Below are positions 54,693 to 63,960 of a DNA stretch of 64,000 bases, piece by piece. The notes beneath the pieces are model-generated. The model saw only the letters and a program-made list of their open reading frames with translations, was not told the DNA's origin and did not search any database. Numbering within the stretch: the first letter of the stretch is position 1; each line of letters begins with the position of its first letter. Both the position numbers and the translations under genes were made by a program. The DNA is from Paraburkholderia agricolaris (GTDB taxonomy: Bacteria > Pseudomonadota > Gammaproteobacteria > Burkholderiales > Burkholderiaceae). The stretch is taken from NCBI RefSeq assembly GCF_009455635.1, contig NZ_QPER01000001.1, forward strand, positions 3,100,001 to 3,164,000, written 5' to 3'.

Positions 54693-56048
54693 TTAATCTA
54701 TAGCCTTCCCCGCAGTCTCCCGCATAAACGGCAACGGCAACAACGACACCACTCCGCACCCGATCAAATACCACGCAGGAGCCAGATGGCTCCCCGTAAT
54801 CTGAATCAGCCAGGTAGCAAAAAACTGCGCAAAACCACCAAAAATAGACACCCCTAAACAATAAACAATCGACATGCCAGTAGCGCGAATCGCACGCGGA
54901 AACAACTCGGGCAACATGACGATATTAGGCACCGCCGTAAAAGCCACAAACACCGCCAGCACCGCAACAACCGACAACAAAACCGGCACCGTCGGCGAAG
55001 CATTAATAATGAAAAAAGCCGGATACACAGCCACAATCAACAACACCCGCGAAATCCACAAAACACGCTTACGCCCCACGCGGTCGGATAACGCCCCCGC
55101 AAATGGCGAACAGATCACCGTGACGATCGCCGCAGTCCACGCAGCCCACAGCGCCGACGACATCGGCAACTTCAAAATCTGAATCGCATAGGTAGACAGA
55201 TAAAACAGCACGATGTAGTTCGCCGCCGTGCCGCCAATCGTCGTCAACACACCCGTCGTAATCACGCGCGAATGCTCGCGGAACAGCTTGCGAACCGGCT
55301 GCGCATCAGGCGCCTCACCCACCGAACTCGTGCCGTCTTCCACACCCGGCAACGTTTCGTTCAGATGCCGCCGGATGTAAATACCAATCGGTCCCATCGC
55401 CATGCCGATCACAAAGGGCACCCGCCAGCCCCAGCTCTCCAGCGCGGCGGTGGACAGCGCCGCGGCCAGCGCTACACCCAGCAGCGAACCGCATACGGTA
55501 TTCAATCCCTGACTCACGAATTGCCAGCTTCCGTAGAATCCGCGCGTCTTGTCGCTGCCATATTCAAGCAGCAACGAGGTCGATGCACCGATTTCGCCGC
55601 CCAGCGCAAACCCCTGAATCAGGCGCGCCAGGATCACCAGTAACGGCGCGGCAATGCCGATCATCGCGTATGTCGGCGCAAACGCGATGATCGCCGAGCC
55701 GAGCGTCATCAGCCACAGCGTGAGACTCATCGCGGCCTTGCGTCCGGCGCGATCGGCATACCCGCCGAGCACAATGCCGCCCACCGGCCGCATGATGAAG
55801 CCCACACCGAAAGTGCCGACCGCCAGCATCAGTTGCGCAAGCTGCCCCTCCACCGGGAAATACAGCTTGCCGATGATCGTCGCGAAGAAGCTGTAGATCG
55901 TGAAATCGAAAAATTCGAGGCCGTTGCCAAGCGTGATCGCAGCAATCGCTTTGGCGTGGCTCGCGCGTTTAACAGGCTGCGCGGCCGACGCGCCAGCGAG
56001 ATTCAGCGCCTCAGTGCCTGCGGGTTGCGGTGTAGCGGAATAGTCCAT
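54693..56048 (-). CDS. MFS metabolite:H+ symporter (ProP/KgtP-like)
   Basis: About 451 residues, 12 membrane segments, of the metabolite:H+ symporter branch. ITLGNGLEFFDFTIYSFFATIIG at the N-terminus is typical, as are MRPVGGIVLGGYADRAGRKAAM, LARLIQGFALGGEIGASTSLLLEYG and the SDRVGRKRVLW loop. The ATG at 56048 has GGAGA. It is downstream of an M20 peptidase gene on the same strand, so the imported compound may be an acylated amino acid or aminobenzoyl-type substrate. The 3' end shows the repeat-linked base skew. Confidence 0.92.
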   Translation of the reverse strand: MDYSATPQPAGTEALNLAGASAAQPVKRASHAKAIAAITLGNGLEFFDFTIYSFFATIIGKLYFPVEGQLAQLMLAVGTFGVGFIMRPVGGIVLGGYADRAGRKAAMSLTLWLMTLGSAIIAFAPTYAMIGIAAPLLVILARLIQGFALGGEIGASTSLLLEYGSDKTRGFYGSWQFVSQGLNTVCGSLLGVALAAALSTAALESWGWRVPFVIGMAMGPIGIYIRRHLNETLPGVEDGTSSVGEAPDAQPVRKLFREHSRVITTGVLTTIGGTAANYIVLFYLSTYAIQILKLPMSSALWAAWTAAIVTVICSPFAGALSDRVGRKRVLWISRVLLIVAVYPAFFIINASPTVPVLLSVVAVLAVFVAFTAVPNIVMLPELFPRAIRATGMSIVYCLGVSIFGGFAQFFATWLIQITGSHLAPAWYLIGCGVVSLLPLPFMRETAGKAID

Positions 56049-56115
56049 CTGTGTCTCCATGTAGCACCTGCCGATGCGCGGCTCTGCGGCCGCTTTGGCA
56101 AATATCCAACCCGCC

Positions 56116-57279
56116 TCAGACGAGGAAGGTCTGCGCAAGCCGCACCCAGTAAGCCGCGCCCGTAGCGAGGCAAGCGTCGTTGAAGTCATAGCCCGGGTTG
56201 TGCACCATGCAGCCGCCCTCGCCGTCGCCATTGCCGATGATCAGGTAGCTGCCGGGGCAACGCTCCAGCAGGAACGCGAAATCCTCACTGCCGGTCAGCG
56301 GTTGCATCTCGGTGATCAACCCGTCTTCGCCGAGCCAGTCGAGCGCGACTTGCCGTGCAAGGCCGGTCATCTGTGCATCGTTGACGAGCACCGGATAACG
56401 GCGCTGATAGTCCACGTGCGCCCGCGCACCGAACACCGCCGCCTGCCCACAGGCGACTGCCGTGATGCGCTCCTGCAACAGGTCGCGAACCTCGGGCCGA
56501 AGCGCGCGCACGGACAGGCGCATCTCCGCGGTTTCAGGAATCACGTTCGGCGCTTCACCAGCGTGAATCGCCCCGACCGTGATGATCGCCATATCGAGCG
56601 GCGCAACGTTGCGCGACACGATCGACTGCAACGCCAGCACGATCTGCGCGCACACCACCACAGGATCGACAGCCTTATGCGGTACCGCGCCATGACCGCC
56701 GCGGCCGGTCACCGTGATGATCACCGTGTCCGACGAGGCCATGAACGAGCCCGGCAGGAAACCGAACTTGCCCGTAGGAAAGCCCGGCATGTTGTGCATC
56801 GCGAACACCGCGTCGCACGGAAACTTGTCGAACAGGCCGTCTTCGAGCATTTTTTTAGCGCCGGCCTGACCTTCTTCAGCAGGCTGGAAAATCAGGTTCA
56901 ACGTGCCGTCGAAATTCTTTTCCTGCGCGAGGTGCTTGGCAGCCGCCAGCAGGATCGCCGTGTGGCCGTCGTGGCCACACGCGTGCATCTTGCCCGGCAC
57001 CGTGCTCGCATAAGGCAGCCCGGTGGTTTCGTGGATCGGCAACGCGTCCATGTCGGCGCGCAGGCCGAGTCTGCGGGTACCGCTGCCAACTTTCAGTTGC
57101 CCGACAACGCCCGTTTGACCCAGCCCGCGATGCACGGTGTAGCCCCATTCCTGCAAGCGCTCCGCGACCAGATCGCCGGTGGCGAACTCTTCGTAAGCCA
57201 GTTCGGGCTGCGCGTGGATGCGGCGGCGCAGCGCGATCATTTCGTCTTCGAGTTCGGCGATGCCCGCCGGAATAGCCAT
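56116..57279 (-). CDS. M20-family amidohydrolase (hippurate hydrolase-like)
   Basis: About 387 residues, a Zn or Mn-dependent M20/M40 amidohydrolase of the hippuricase, N-acyl-amino acid or aminobenzoyl-glutamate type. The fold starts EMIALRRRIHAQPELAYEEFATGDLVAERL. Metal ligand candidates are Cys101 and His103 in MHACGHDGHTA and Glu135-Glu136 in FQPAEEGQAG. The ATG at 57279 is used; a GTG at 57288 has a better-spaced GGAG. It precedes the MFS gene, divergent from a LysR regulator. Substrate unknown. Confidence 0.9.
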   Translation of the reverse strand: MAIPAGIAELEDEMIALRRRIHAQPELAYEEFATGDLVAERLQEWGYTVHRGLGQTGVVGQLKVGSGTRRLGLRADMDALPIHETTGLPYASTVPGKMHACGHDGHTAILLAAAKHLAQEKNFDGTLNLIFQPAEEGQAGAKKMLEDGLFDKFPCDAVFAMHNMPGFPTGKFGFLPGSFMASSDTVIITVTGRGGHGAVPHKAVDPVVVCAQIVLALQSIVSRNVAPLDMAIITVGAIHAGEAPNVIPETAEMRLSVRALRPEVRDLLQERITAVACGQAAVFGARAHVDYQRRYPVLVNDAQMTGLARQVALDWLGEDGLITEMQPLTGSEDFAFLLERCPGSYLIIGNGDGEGGCMVHNPGYDFNDACLATGAAYWVRLAQTFLV

Positions 57280-57368
57280 GGTGTTCACGATGTCGTCTCC
57301 GTCTATGAAAGCGTGCACCAAGCATAACGACGCCGATTTACTGGCGGCAGGCGTAAAATCGTTACAGC

Positions 57369-57385
57369 GGCAACCAGTAGTTGCC
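57369..57385. promoter_or_regulatory. Dyad GGCAAC-CAGTA-GTTGCC between lysR and M20 genes
   Basis: A perfect 6-bp inverted repeat with a 5-bp spacer, 22 bp before the lysR ATG and 90 bp from the M20 gene. Position and shape fit a LysR-type binding site controlling both divergent units. Confidence 0.5.
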
Positions 57386-57406
57386 ACCCTTCTACGGGTT
57401 TTCCAG

Positions 57407-58357
57407 ATGAAACTCCATCAGCTCAGCACCTTGGCGGCCATCGCGGATACCGGCAGTATCCGGGCCGCTGCGCGTTCACTCGATCTGTCGCCCGCCGCCG
57501 TGACCAAGGCCATGCGCGAACTGGAAGCCGACCTGCAGGCGCCCTTGCTGTTGCGCGGCGCGAGCGGCGTCGCATTTACGGAATTCGGCCGCGCGCTGGT
57601 TGTGCATGCCCGGCTGGTGCTCGGTCAGTTGCAACGCGCGGAAGCGGAGATTGAAGCGCTGCGCGGCGCGGCGGCCGGCAAACTGTCGATCGGTGTGACG
57701 CCATGGGTGGCGTTGACGTTTCTGCCGCATGCGGTGCAGCGGTTCCGGCGGCTCATGCCGGAAGTCCAGCTGGAATTTTTCGAGGGGCTGCTGGGCGTCG
57801 TGCAACCGCGCCTGCGCGACGGCAGCCTCGATTTCTCGATCGGCCGTCCGCCGCCCGCATCGCCGCAATCGGAATTTCACAACGTCCCGCTGTTCTCAAC
57901 GCATTCGGCGGTGTGCGCGCGCCGCGATCATCCGAAGGCAGGTTGCCGCACGCTGCTCGAACTGGAAGACGCCGAATGGGTACTGAACTGGGACCCGGCA
58001 AGCCGCGAATCGATCTCGGACAATCTGTTTCGCAAGCGCGGCATGAAGGTGCCGCACACGATCCATCTCGCGCATTCGCTCTCGGTCGTGCTCGGCCTGC
58101 TCGCACGAACGGACATGGTCAGCATCTTCCCGTGGCCGCTCGTCGAGGTGCTCATCGCGAAGGAAAATCTGTGGGCGCTGCCCTTGCGCGAAACCGTGGA
58201 TGAAACCATCGTCAGCATCACGTCGCGGCGTGGGGCGCCGACCAGTCCGGCAGCGGCCTGTTTTCTCGACTGTTTGCGCGAAGTCATCGACGAAGGCGCC
58301 CGCTCGCAAGACCCCGAGATGCGCCGGCTGTTTCATTCGATCGAGTTGCTGCTGTAG
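57407..58357 (+). CDS. LysR-family transcriptional regulator
   Basis: About 316 residues from the ATG at 57407 (MKLHQLSTLAAIADTGSIRA). The N-terminal winged HTH (RAAARSLDLSPAAVTKAMRELE) is followed by the co-inducer domain (GKLSIGVTPWVALTFLPHAVQRF onward). It is divergent from the M20 amidohydrolase/MFS pair, with a dyad in between, so it most likely activates them in response to the transported compound. Confidence 0.93.
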   Translation: MKLHQLSTLAAIADTGSIRAAARSLDLSPAAVTKAMRELEADLQAPLLLRGASGVAFTEFGRALVVHARLVLGQLQRAEAEIEALRGAAAGKLSIGVTPWVALTFLPHAVQRFRRLMPEVQLEFFEGLLGVVQPRLRDGSLDFSIGRPPPASPQSEFHNVPLFSTHSAVCARRDHPKAGCRTLLELEDAEWVLNWDPASRESISDNLFRKRGMKVPHTIHLAHSLSVVLGLLARTDMVSIFPWPLVEVLIAKENLWALPLRETVDETIVSITSRRGAPTSPAAACFLDCLREVIDEGARSQDPEMRRLFHSIELLL

Positions 58358-58494
58358 GGGCGCGATCGGATGGCTTAGGCGAACGACCTGGTTGGTCATG
58401 GCACGGGCACGCGGCGCTGTAAGCCGAATCGCAGGCACGCCCGCTATGCTTCGAATGCGCGGCGGCACGTCGCCTGCCGCTATCCCGACCGACC

Positions 58495-59871
58495 GTGACC
58501 CAGAACGCCCACCACGAAGCTGTCCGCCAAGCACCGTCTCCGGGCGCGTCAGCCGGGCACGTTGGCGAAAGCGCCCCGCTCGATCCAGCCCGCCACCGAG
58601 CCCTCGCCGAAATCCGGCGCGGCGACGGCGACGAACTGGGCGCACTCGCGCATCTGATCGCCGCCCACACGCTGGACGCCTACGCCGGCTCGGCACCCGA
58701 CGCCAGCGCCGCGAATCTCTGCGACGTGGCAACCGGATACTTCATGAAGGGCGATCACGCGATCGCGGAATACTGGTACCGCCTCGTTCTGACACTCGAT
58801 CCGCAACTCGCCACTGCCTGCCAGAATCTGGCTGCCGTCCTTGCAAACGCTGGACAGGTGGATGAAGCCGCCGGGTACCGGGAACGTGCCTACCGGATCC
58901 AGCGCGTCTTTGTCGAAGGAAGCGGTACGGAACAGCGTCGCGTGCTGCTCCTCTGCGCGGCGCGCACGGGCGGCAATGTGCCATTCGATGCCTTGCTGTC
59001 TGGCGCGGACTGGTGCCGCATCAAGTACGCGATCGACTACGCCGCCGACGAAGAAGACGATCTCTTGCCGGCCTACGATCTCGTGTTCAACGCGATTGGC
59101 GATGCGGATATCGCCGCCCCGCTCTCCGGCCGGCTCGCGCGCTTCGTCTCGCGCTGCGCGCGGCCCATGCTCAATCCACCCGCGCTTGTCGCTCGAACTC
59201 AACGGCACCTGAGCGCGAGCCTGCTCAACGGCTTGCCGGATGTACAGGTGGCGCCGTGTGTGCAGAGCGATGCCGCCCCAACCTCAAGCGCCGCGCTTGG
59301 CGCGCTGCTGGCGGCGGGTGGCCTCGGGTATCCGGTTCTGGCGCGCCCCGCCGCTACGCATGGTGGCGACGGACTGGTGCTATGCGAGAACCCCGCGGCG
59401 CTCGAAGCATGGTGCTCGACACAAGCCGGGGTTTCCTATCTGACGGCGTTTCGCGACTATCGCAGCACCGACGGCTTCTACCGCAAATACCGGATCATTT
59501 TTGTCGATCGCGAGCCGTTTCCCTACCATCTGGCGATTTCATCGCACTGGATGGTCCACTACTACTCCGCCGACATGGAACAGCATGCGTGGAAGCTGGA
59601 GGAAGAGCGGCGGTTCCTGGGCAATCCGCATGCCGCGCTCGGCGAGCGTGCGATGCATGCCATCGCGGCAATCGGCAGGCAGCTCGATCTCGACTACGGC
59701 GGGATCGACTTCACCTTGCTGCCGGGCGGACAGGTGCTGGTCTTCGAAGCGAACGCGACCATGCTGGCGCACTTCGAGCGCGAGAGCGGCGTGCTCGCGC
59801 ACAAGAATCCCTACGTGCAACGCATCGTCGACGCGTTCGAACGGATGATGACGCGCCGCACGCCGGTCTGA
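58495..59871 (+). CDS. TPR-containing ATP-grasp protein
   Basis: About 458 residues. A TPR-like helical region covers roughly residues 75-135 (YFMKGDHAIAEYWYRLVLTLDPQLAT). A C-terminal ATP-grasp/RimK-like domain follows: GYPVLARPAATHGGDGLVLCE for the ATP loop, YRKYRIIFVDREPFPYHLAIS, and LDYGGIDFTLLPGGQVLVFEANATM for the Mg-binding end. ATP-grasp enzymes join carboxylates to amines or thiols. The protein may modify a peptide or small molecule recognised by its TPR part. The start is a GTG at 58495; a strong Shine-Dalgarno is not visible. No precursor peptide was recognised nearby. Confidence 0.82.
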   Translation: MTQNAHHEAVRQAPSPGASAGHVGESAPLDPARHRALAEIRRGDGDELGALAHLIAAHTLDAYAGSAPDASAANLCDVATGYFMKGDHAIAEYWYRLVLTLDPQLATACQNLAAVLANAGQVDEAAGYRERAYRIQRVFVEGSGTEQRRVLLLCAARTGGNVPFDALLSGADWCRIKYAIDYAADEEDDLLPAYDLVFNAIGDADIAAPLSGRLARFVSRCARPMLNPPALVARTQRHLSASLLNGLPDVQVAPCVQSDAAPTSSAALGALLAAGGLGYPVLARPAATHGGDGLVLCENPAALEAWCSTQAGVSYLTAFRDYRSTDGFYRKYRIIFVDREPFPYHLAISSHWMVHYYSADMEQHAWKLEEERRFLGNPHAALGERAMHAIAAIGRQLDLDYGGIDFTLLPGGQVLVFEANATMLAHFERESGVLAHKNPYVQRIVDAFERMMTRRTPV

Positions 59872-59882
59872 AGATTGGTCCG

Positions 59883-60341
59883 TTACTGACTGGACAAATG
59901 CTGGCGCAGATACGGCACAAAGCCGTTCTGCGTCGGACCTATCTGCTTCACGCAGTCGTCGTAATCGGAGCCCATCGCGCGATCCGGACCATACATGTCA
60001 CGGCACTGCGCATACAGCGTGATAGTCGCTCCGCTGCCCTTCGCCACTCGCGTAGCCGAATAGACTGCCTTGCCCGAGCGGCCCGGCACGTCGGTCTCGA
60101 TCGCCACCGCGTCCGCGCGGACGATCGAGGTATAAGAGTGCTTCGCCACGTAGTCTTTCGTGAGCGACCAGGCCTTGTCGCACTGCGCCTGATCCGCGCA
60201 CGCAATGGCAGCGTTACGCTGCGCGGCATCGAGCAGGTTCTCGGAGCGGGTGAAGTCGCGCTCCTGCGCCTGCTCTTTCTCGGCGGACATACAGCCACTC
60301 AGGGCGAGCGCGGCAAGCGCAATAGCGATAGTTGTTTTCAC
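59883..60341 (-). CDS. Hypothetical lipoprotein
   Basis: About 152 residues. The signal peptide and lipobox LSGC (MKTTIAIALAALALSGCMSAE) predict a lipid-anchored protein. The mature domain has four Cys (IACADQAQCDKAW, LYAQCRDMYG, DDCVKQIG), which could form two disulfides. The start is a GTG at 60341. No family was recognised. It ends 11 bp from the convergent ATP-grasp gene. Confidence 0.78.
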   Translation of the reverse strand: MKTTIAIALAALALSGCMSAEKEQAQERDFTRSENLLDAAQRNAAIACADQAQCDKAWSLTKDYVAKHSYTSIVRADAVAIETDVPGRSGKAVYSATRVAKGSGATITLYAQCRDMYGPDRAMGSDYDDCVKQIGPTQNGFVPYLRQHLSSQ

Positions 60342-60431
60342 AGGTTGAAGATCCGATGGCGAATTCCGGTGAGGATTATAGACGCCCTCAAGCGGCGCTT
60401 ACAGGTTCGGAACCGCCATCGGCACGCGGCC

Positions 60432-61880
60432 TCAACTCGCGTAGCCGACCACGCCCTTGATCTCCAGGAAGTCCTCGAGACCGAACTCGCCATACTCGCG
60501 GCCGTTGCCCGATTGCTTGAAGCCGCCGAACGGCGCATCGGGACTGTAGTCCGCGTAGTTCAGATAGATCGTGCCGGTACGCAGGCGCTTCGCCACCGCA
60601 TACGCATGTTCGATCGACGCGGATTGCACATAGCCTGCGAGACCGTAGAGACTGTCGTTGGCCATCGCGACCGCTTCGTCTTCGGAGTCGTAGCCGAGGA
60701 TCGACAGCACCGGCCCGAAAATCTCCTCGCGCGCGATCGTCATGTTCGGCGTGACATCGCCGAATACCGTCGGGCGTACGAAGTAGCCGTCTTTCAGGCC
60801 TTCAGGGCGCCCGAGGCCGCCGGCCACCAACGTTGCGCCTTCTTCGATGCCCACGCCGATCAGCCGCTGGATCTTGTCGAACTGCTGCTCACTGATGACA
60901 GGTCCAAGATCCACACCCTTCGCATCCGCAGCGCCGACGACCAGTGCGTCAGCCGCTTCCTTCGCGTAGGTGAGCGCCTCGGCGAGGCGAGCGCGCGGCA
61001 CGAACATGCGGGTAGGCGCGTCGCACGACTGGCCGCTGTTGTCGAAACAGGCACGGGCGCCGCGCATCACCGCGTGTTTCAGATCGGCATCTTCAAGAAT
61101 CAGGTTGGCCGATTTGCCGCCCAGTTCCTGATGCACGCGCTTGACCGTATCCGCCGCGGCCTTCGCGACCAGCACGCCCGCCCGTGTGGAACCGGTGAAC
61201 GACATCATGTCGATATCCGGATGACGCGACATCGCCTCGCCCACCGTCGCGCCCTCGCCGTTCACGAGGTTGAACACGCCGGCCGGCACGCCCGCTTCGT
61301 CGAGAATCTCGGCGAAGATGATGCCGGACAGCGGCGCCAGTTCCGAGGGCTTGAGCACCATCGCGCAGCCGGCCGCGAGCGCGGGCACCACCTTGGTGGC
61401 GATCTGCAGCGCCGGCCAGTTCCACGGCGTAATCAGCCCGCACACGCCGACCGCTTCCTTGCGGATCAGAATGCTGCTCTTCACGTACTCGAATTCGAAC
61501 GTGTCGAGCGTGCGGATCATTGTCTCCAGATGCGCGACGCCGGTCCATGCCTGCGCGTCGTTCGCATACTGCAGCGGTGCCCCCATCTCGCGGCTGATCG
61601 CATGCACCATGTCGTCGTAGCGCTTGCGGTAGACGTCGAGGATCGCCTGCAGCAGATCGATTCGCTGCGCGATCGTCGTCTCGCTATAAGCCGGAAAAGC
61701 ACGCTTCGCAGCGGCCACCGCACGGTCGACATCCGCCGTGCTGCCGAGCGAAATCTGCGCGAACGGCGTGGCCGTGGACGGATCGATCACGTCGAGCGTG
61801 GGCGCGCCGGCCGCGTTTAACGGGTCGACCCATTGGCCGTCGATATAAAACTGCCGGGCATGTTGGAATTGCGATTGCAT
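60432..61880 (-). CDS. Aldehyde dehydrogenase
   Basis: An NAD(P)-dependent ALDH of about 482 residues. TPWNWP (Asn154), Glu252 in HQELGGKSANL and the catalytic Cys286 in NSGQSCDAPTRM are all in place. PFGGFKQSGNGREYG near the C-terminus is also typical. It oxidises an aldehyde to the acid. With the nearby FAD amine oxidase and cupin it could complete a polyamine or amino-alcohol degradation route (amine to aldehyde to acid). No individual substrate is shown. Confidence 0.92.
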   Translation of the reverse strand: MQSQFQHARQFYIDGQWVDPLNAAGAPTLDVIDPSTATPFAQISLGSTADVDRAVAAAKRAFPAYSETTIAQRIDLLQAILDVYRKRYDDMVHAISREMGAPLQYANDAQAWTGVAHLETMIRTLDTFEFEYVKSSILIRKEAVGVCGLITPWNWPALQIATKVVPALAAGCAMVLKPSELAPLSGIIFAEILDEAGVPAGVFNLVNGEGATVGEAMSRHPDIDMMSFTGSTRAGVLVAKAAADTVKRVHQELGGKSANLILEDADLKHAVMRGARACFDNSGQSCDAPTRMFVPRARLAEALTYAKEAADALVVGAADAKGVDLGPVISEQQFDKIQRLIGVGIEEGATLVAGGLGRPEGLKDGYFVRPTVFGDVTPNMTIAREEIFGPVLSILGYDSEDEAVAMANDSLYGLAGYVQSASIEHAYAVAKRLRTGTIYLNYADYSPDAPFGGFKQSGNGREYGEFGLEDFLEIKGVVGYAS

Positions 61881-62104
61881 GGCTTAGTCCTTTACATGGA
61901 TTGTGTTAGGTCAGATCGTGGGCCGCGGATCGCGCCCATGCGGTATCGAAGGCTTTACATCGACGCCGCTCAATCTGAATGTCTTCAAATCGAAATTCAT
62001 CGCTACGCAGCTTTGGCTCAGACTCCGGTTCTGCTTCGATTTCTTCATCGAATTCCCTGTTATCGACTTCCTTGCCTCTGAATCACATCAACCAGGAGAG
62101 ACAC

Positions 62105-62476
62105 ATGAGCACCATCACTTTCACCCGCATCGACGCTAAAGGCCCCGGCGCTTCCGGCCTGAACCCAGCCCTGCACGATCCCGCCGACGTCATTCTGGAA
62201 GGCGCCAGGGCGCCGCACGCCCTCAACGCCTTCTCCGACGCGACCAACATGTTGTCCGCCGGCGTATGGCAATGCGATGCGGGCACGCTTAAGCTGGCCG
62301 ACCTGCCGATCCACGAAGTCTGCGTGCTGATCGAAGGCGAAGTCGTGATCACCAGCGACGACGGCCGCAGCGAACGCTATGCCGCCGGCGACGCCTTCAT
62401 CCTGCACAAGGGCTTCTCGGGCACGTGGCATATGCCGGTGGCGACCAAGAAGTACAGCATCGTGTACTGCGGTTGA
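62105..62476 (+). CDS. Cupin-domain protein (DUF861/cupin_3)
   Basis: A small cupin of about 123 residues from the ATG at 62105, which has AGGAGA upstream. The core reads LADLPIHEVCVLIEGEVVITSDDG and RYAAGDAFILHKGFSGTWHMP. Such single-domain cupins accompany amine and sugar degradation genes. It lies between the ALDH and FAD oxidase genes and is followed by a strong terminator. Confidence 0.88.
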   Translation: MSTITFTRIDAKGPGASGLNPALHDPADVILEGARAPHALNAFSDATNMLSAGVWQCDAGTLKLADLPIHEVCVLIEGEVVITSDDGRSERYAAGDAFILHKGFSGTWHMPVATKKYSIVYCG

Positions 62477-62510
62477 TTCATACTGCTTCACACCGTTGCT
62501 GCAACAGGAA

Positions 62511-62537
62511 CCGCACCCGTTAAGGTGCGGTTTTTTT
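62511..62537 (+). terminator. Rho-independent terminator after the cupin gene
   Basis: CCGCACC (62511-62517) pairs with GGTGCGG (62524-62530), loop CGTTAA, followed by seven Ts (62531-62537). Confidence 0.9.
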
Positions 62538-62568
62538 ATTCCGGCGGCAATGAATAAAAACGCCGCCG

Positions 62569-63960
62569 CTACATCGGAAAACCCAGCGCCTTGATCGAAT
62601 TGATCCACAGACGCCGCCAGCCGCCTCGATCGTCGGCGCCGTCGAAGGCGTTGAAGGTGATCTTCGCGGCGATCCAGCGCAGCGGTTCAGGCGGAATGTA
62701 CGACGGCCCTTTGCGCGAAATATCCAGCGACGTGATCACGGTATCGCGATTCCACAGCATATCGAGGCCCATCTTCGCACCGAATCGGCTGCCCGCCACG
62801 CCGAAGCCCGTGTAGCCCGCGACGAACACGCTCTTGCCGCCGTGATAGCGGCGCGCGAACACGGCGCCCCGCGAGCAGTAGTCGATCGGGCCGCCCCATG
62901 CGTGGGTAAAGCGCACGTCGTGCAATTGCGGGAAGGTGCGATAGAACGCCTCGGCGAGCTTGTAGTAGGTGCTTTCGTCACGATCCGCGGCCGGATTCGG
63001 ATCGCCGCCGAAGTGATAGCTCACGCGGCCGCCGAAGATGATCCGGTTGTCTTTGGTGAGTCGGAAATAATTGAGTTGCGTACGCGTGTCGTAAATGCCC
63101 TGGCGATTGTTCCAGCCAATCCGCGCCATCTGCTCGTCGCTCAGCGGCGCGGTCGCGATGATGTGATCGCGCACCTGCATCACGCGGCGCTTGATGTCGG
63201 TCACGCCCACGTCCGCCGTGCCGGTGCCGAGCAGCACACGCGGAGTTTCGATGCGCCCCGCCTGGGTATGCACGATCATCGTCGCGCCGAGATCCTCCAG
63301 ACGCGTGATCGGCGAGTGTTCATGCAAACGCACGCCGAGCTTCAACGCAGCCGCTTTCAAACCCCACGCGAGCTTGGCCGGATGAATCGTGCCGCTGCGA
63401 TTACGTGACCACATCGCGCCCGCGAACAGCGGCGAATCGAGTTGTTCTCTGGCGCCGTTGCTGTCGAGCAGCACCACGTCGTGCCCGTGCGACACGTGCA
63501 ACTCGTAATCGCCCTTCAGATGATCGAGGTGGCCCGGGTCGACCGCGACCGTCATCTCGCCATTCCATTCGACGTCCGCTTCAATACCGTAACGCGTCAA
63601 CGACTCCTTGAAACCGTCGAGATTCTCCTGACCCAGCTTTTCCAGCACGTCGAGGTCTTGCGGAAACACCCGGGTCGCATTCGGCAGACCATGCATCACC
63701 GACGTGGAGATGATCCCGCCCGGACGGCCCGACGCACCGTAGGCCACTTTCCCCGCTTCGACCAGCACGACGTCGAGCGACGGGTCCGCTTCTTTCGCCT
63801 GAATCGCCGCCCATAACCCGGTAAAACCACCACCGACCACCACCAGATCCGCGGACGTCGGACCGATCAATTCCCGTTCGACAGCCGGCGCGCGCGGATT
63901 GTCCAACCAGAACGGAAACAGCTTTACCCCTTCAAACGCGCGCTTTACTGACTCGCTCAT
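62569..63960 (-). CDS. FAD-dependent oxidoreductase (DAO family, PuuB-like)
   Basis: About 463 residues of the D-amino acid oxidase fold. The Rossmann FAD motif VVVGGGFTGLW has its glycines at residues 43-48. TVAVDPGHLDHL and the late FVAGYTGFGVAGSRFG segment match gamma-glutamylputrescine oxidase-like and other amine-oxidising family members. It deaminates a secondary or primary amine to an aldehyde with H2O2 formation. It lies near ALDH and cupin genes. The start is the ATG at 63960; promoter DNA lies at the window edge. Confidence 0.9.
   Translation of the reverse strand: MSESVKRAFEGVKLFPFWLDNPRAPAVERELIGPTSADLVVVGGGFTGLWAAIQAKEADPSLDVVLVEAGKVAYGASGRPGGIISTSVMHGLPNATRVFPQDLDVLEKLGQENLDGFKESLTRYGIEADVEWNGEMTVAVDPGHLDHLKGDYELHVSHGHDVVLLDSNGAREQLDSPLFAGAMWSRNRSGTIHPAKLAWGLKAAALKLGVRLHEHSPITRLEDLGATMIVHTQAGRIETPRVLLGTGTADVGVTDIKRRVMQVRDHIIATAPLSDEQMARIGWNNRQGIYDTRTQLNYFRLTKDNRIIFGGRVSYHFGGDPNPAADRDESTYYKLAEAFYRTFPQLHDVRFTHAWGGPIDYCSRGAVFARRYHGGKSVFVAGYTGFGVAGSRFGAKMGLDMLWNRDTVITSLDISRKGPSYIPPEPLRWIAAKITFNAFDGADDRGGWRRLWINSIKALGFPM

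Noticed and set aside
59013..61820. A 935-residue plus-strand reading frame
   Set aside because: It overlaps the ATP-grasp gene out of frame and runs antisense to the lipoprotein and aldehyde dehydrogenase genes; the sequence is Arg/His-rich with no fold.
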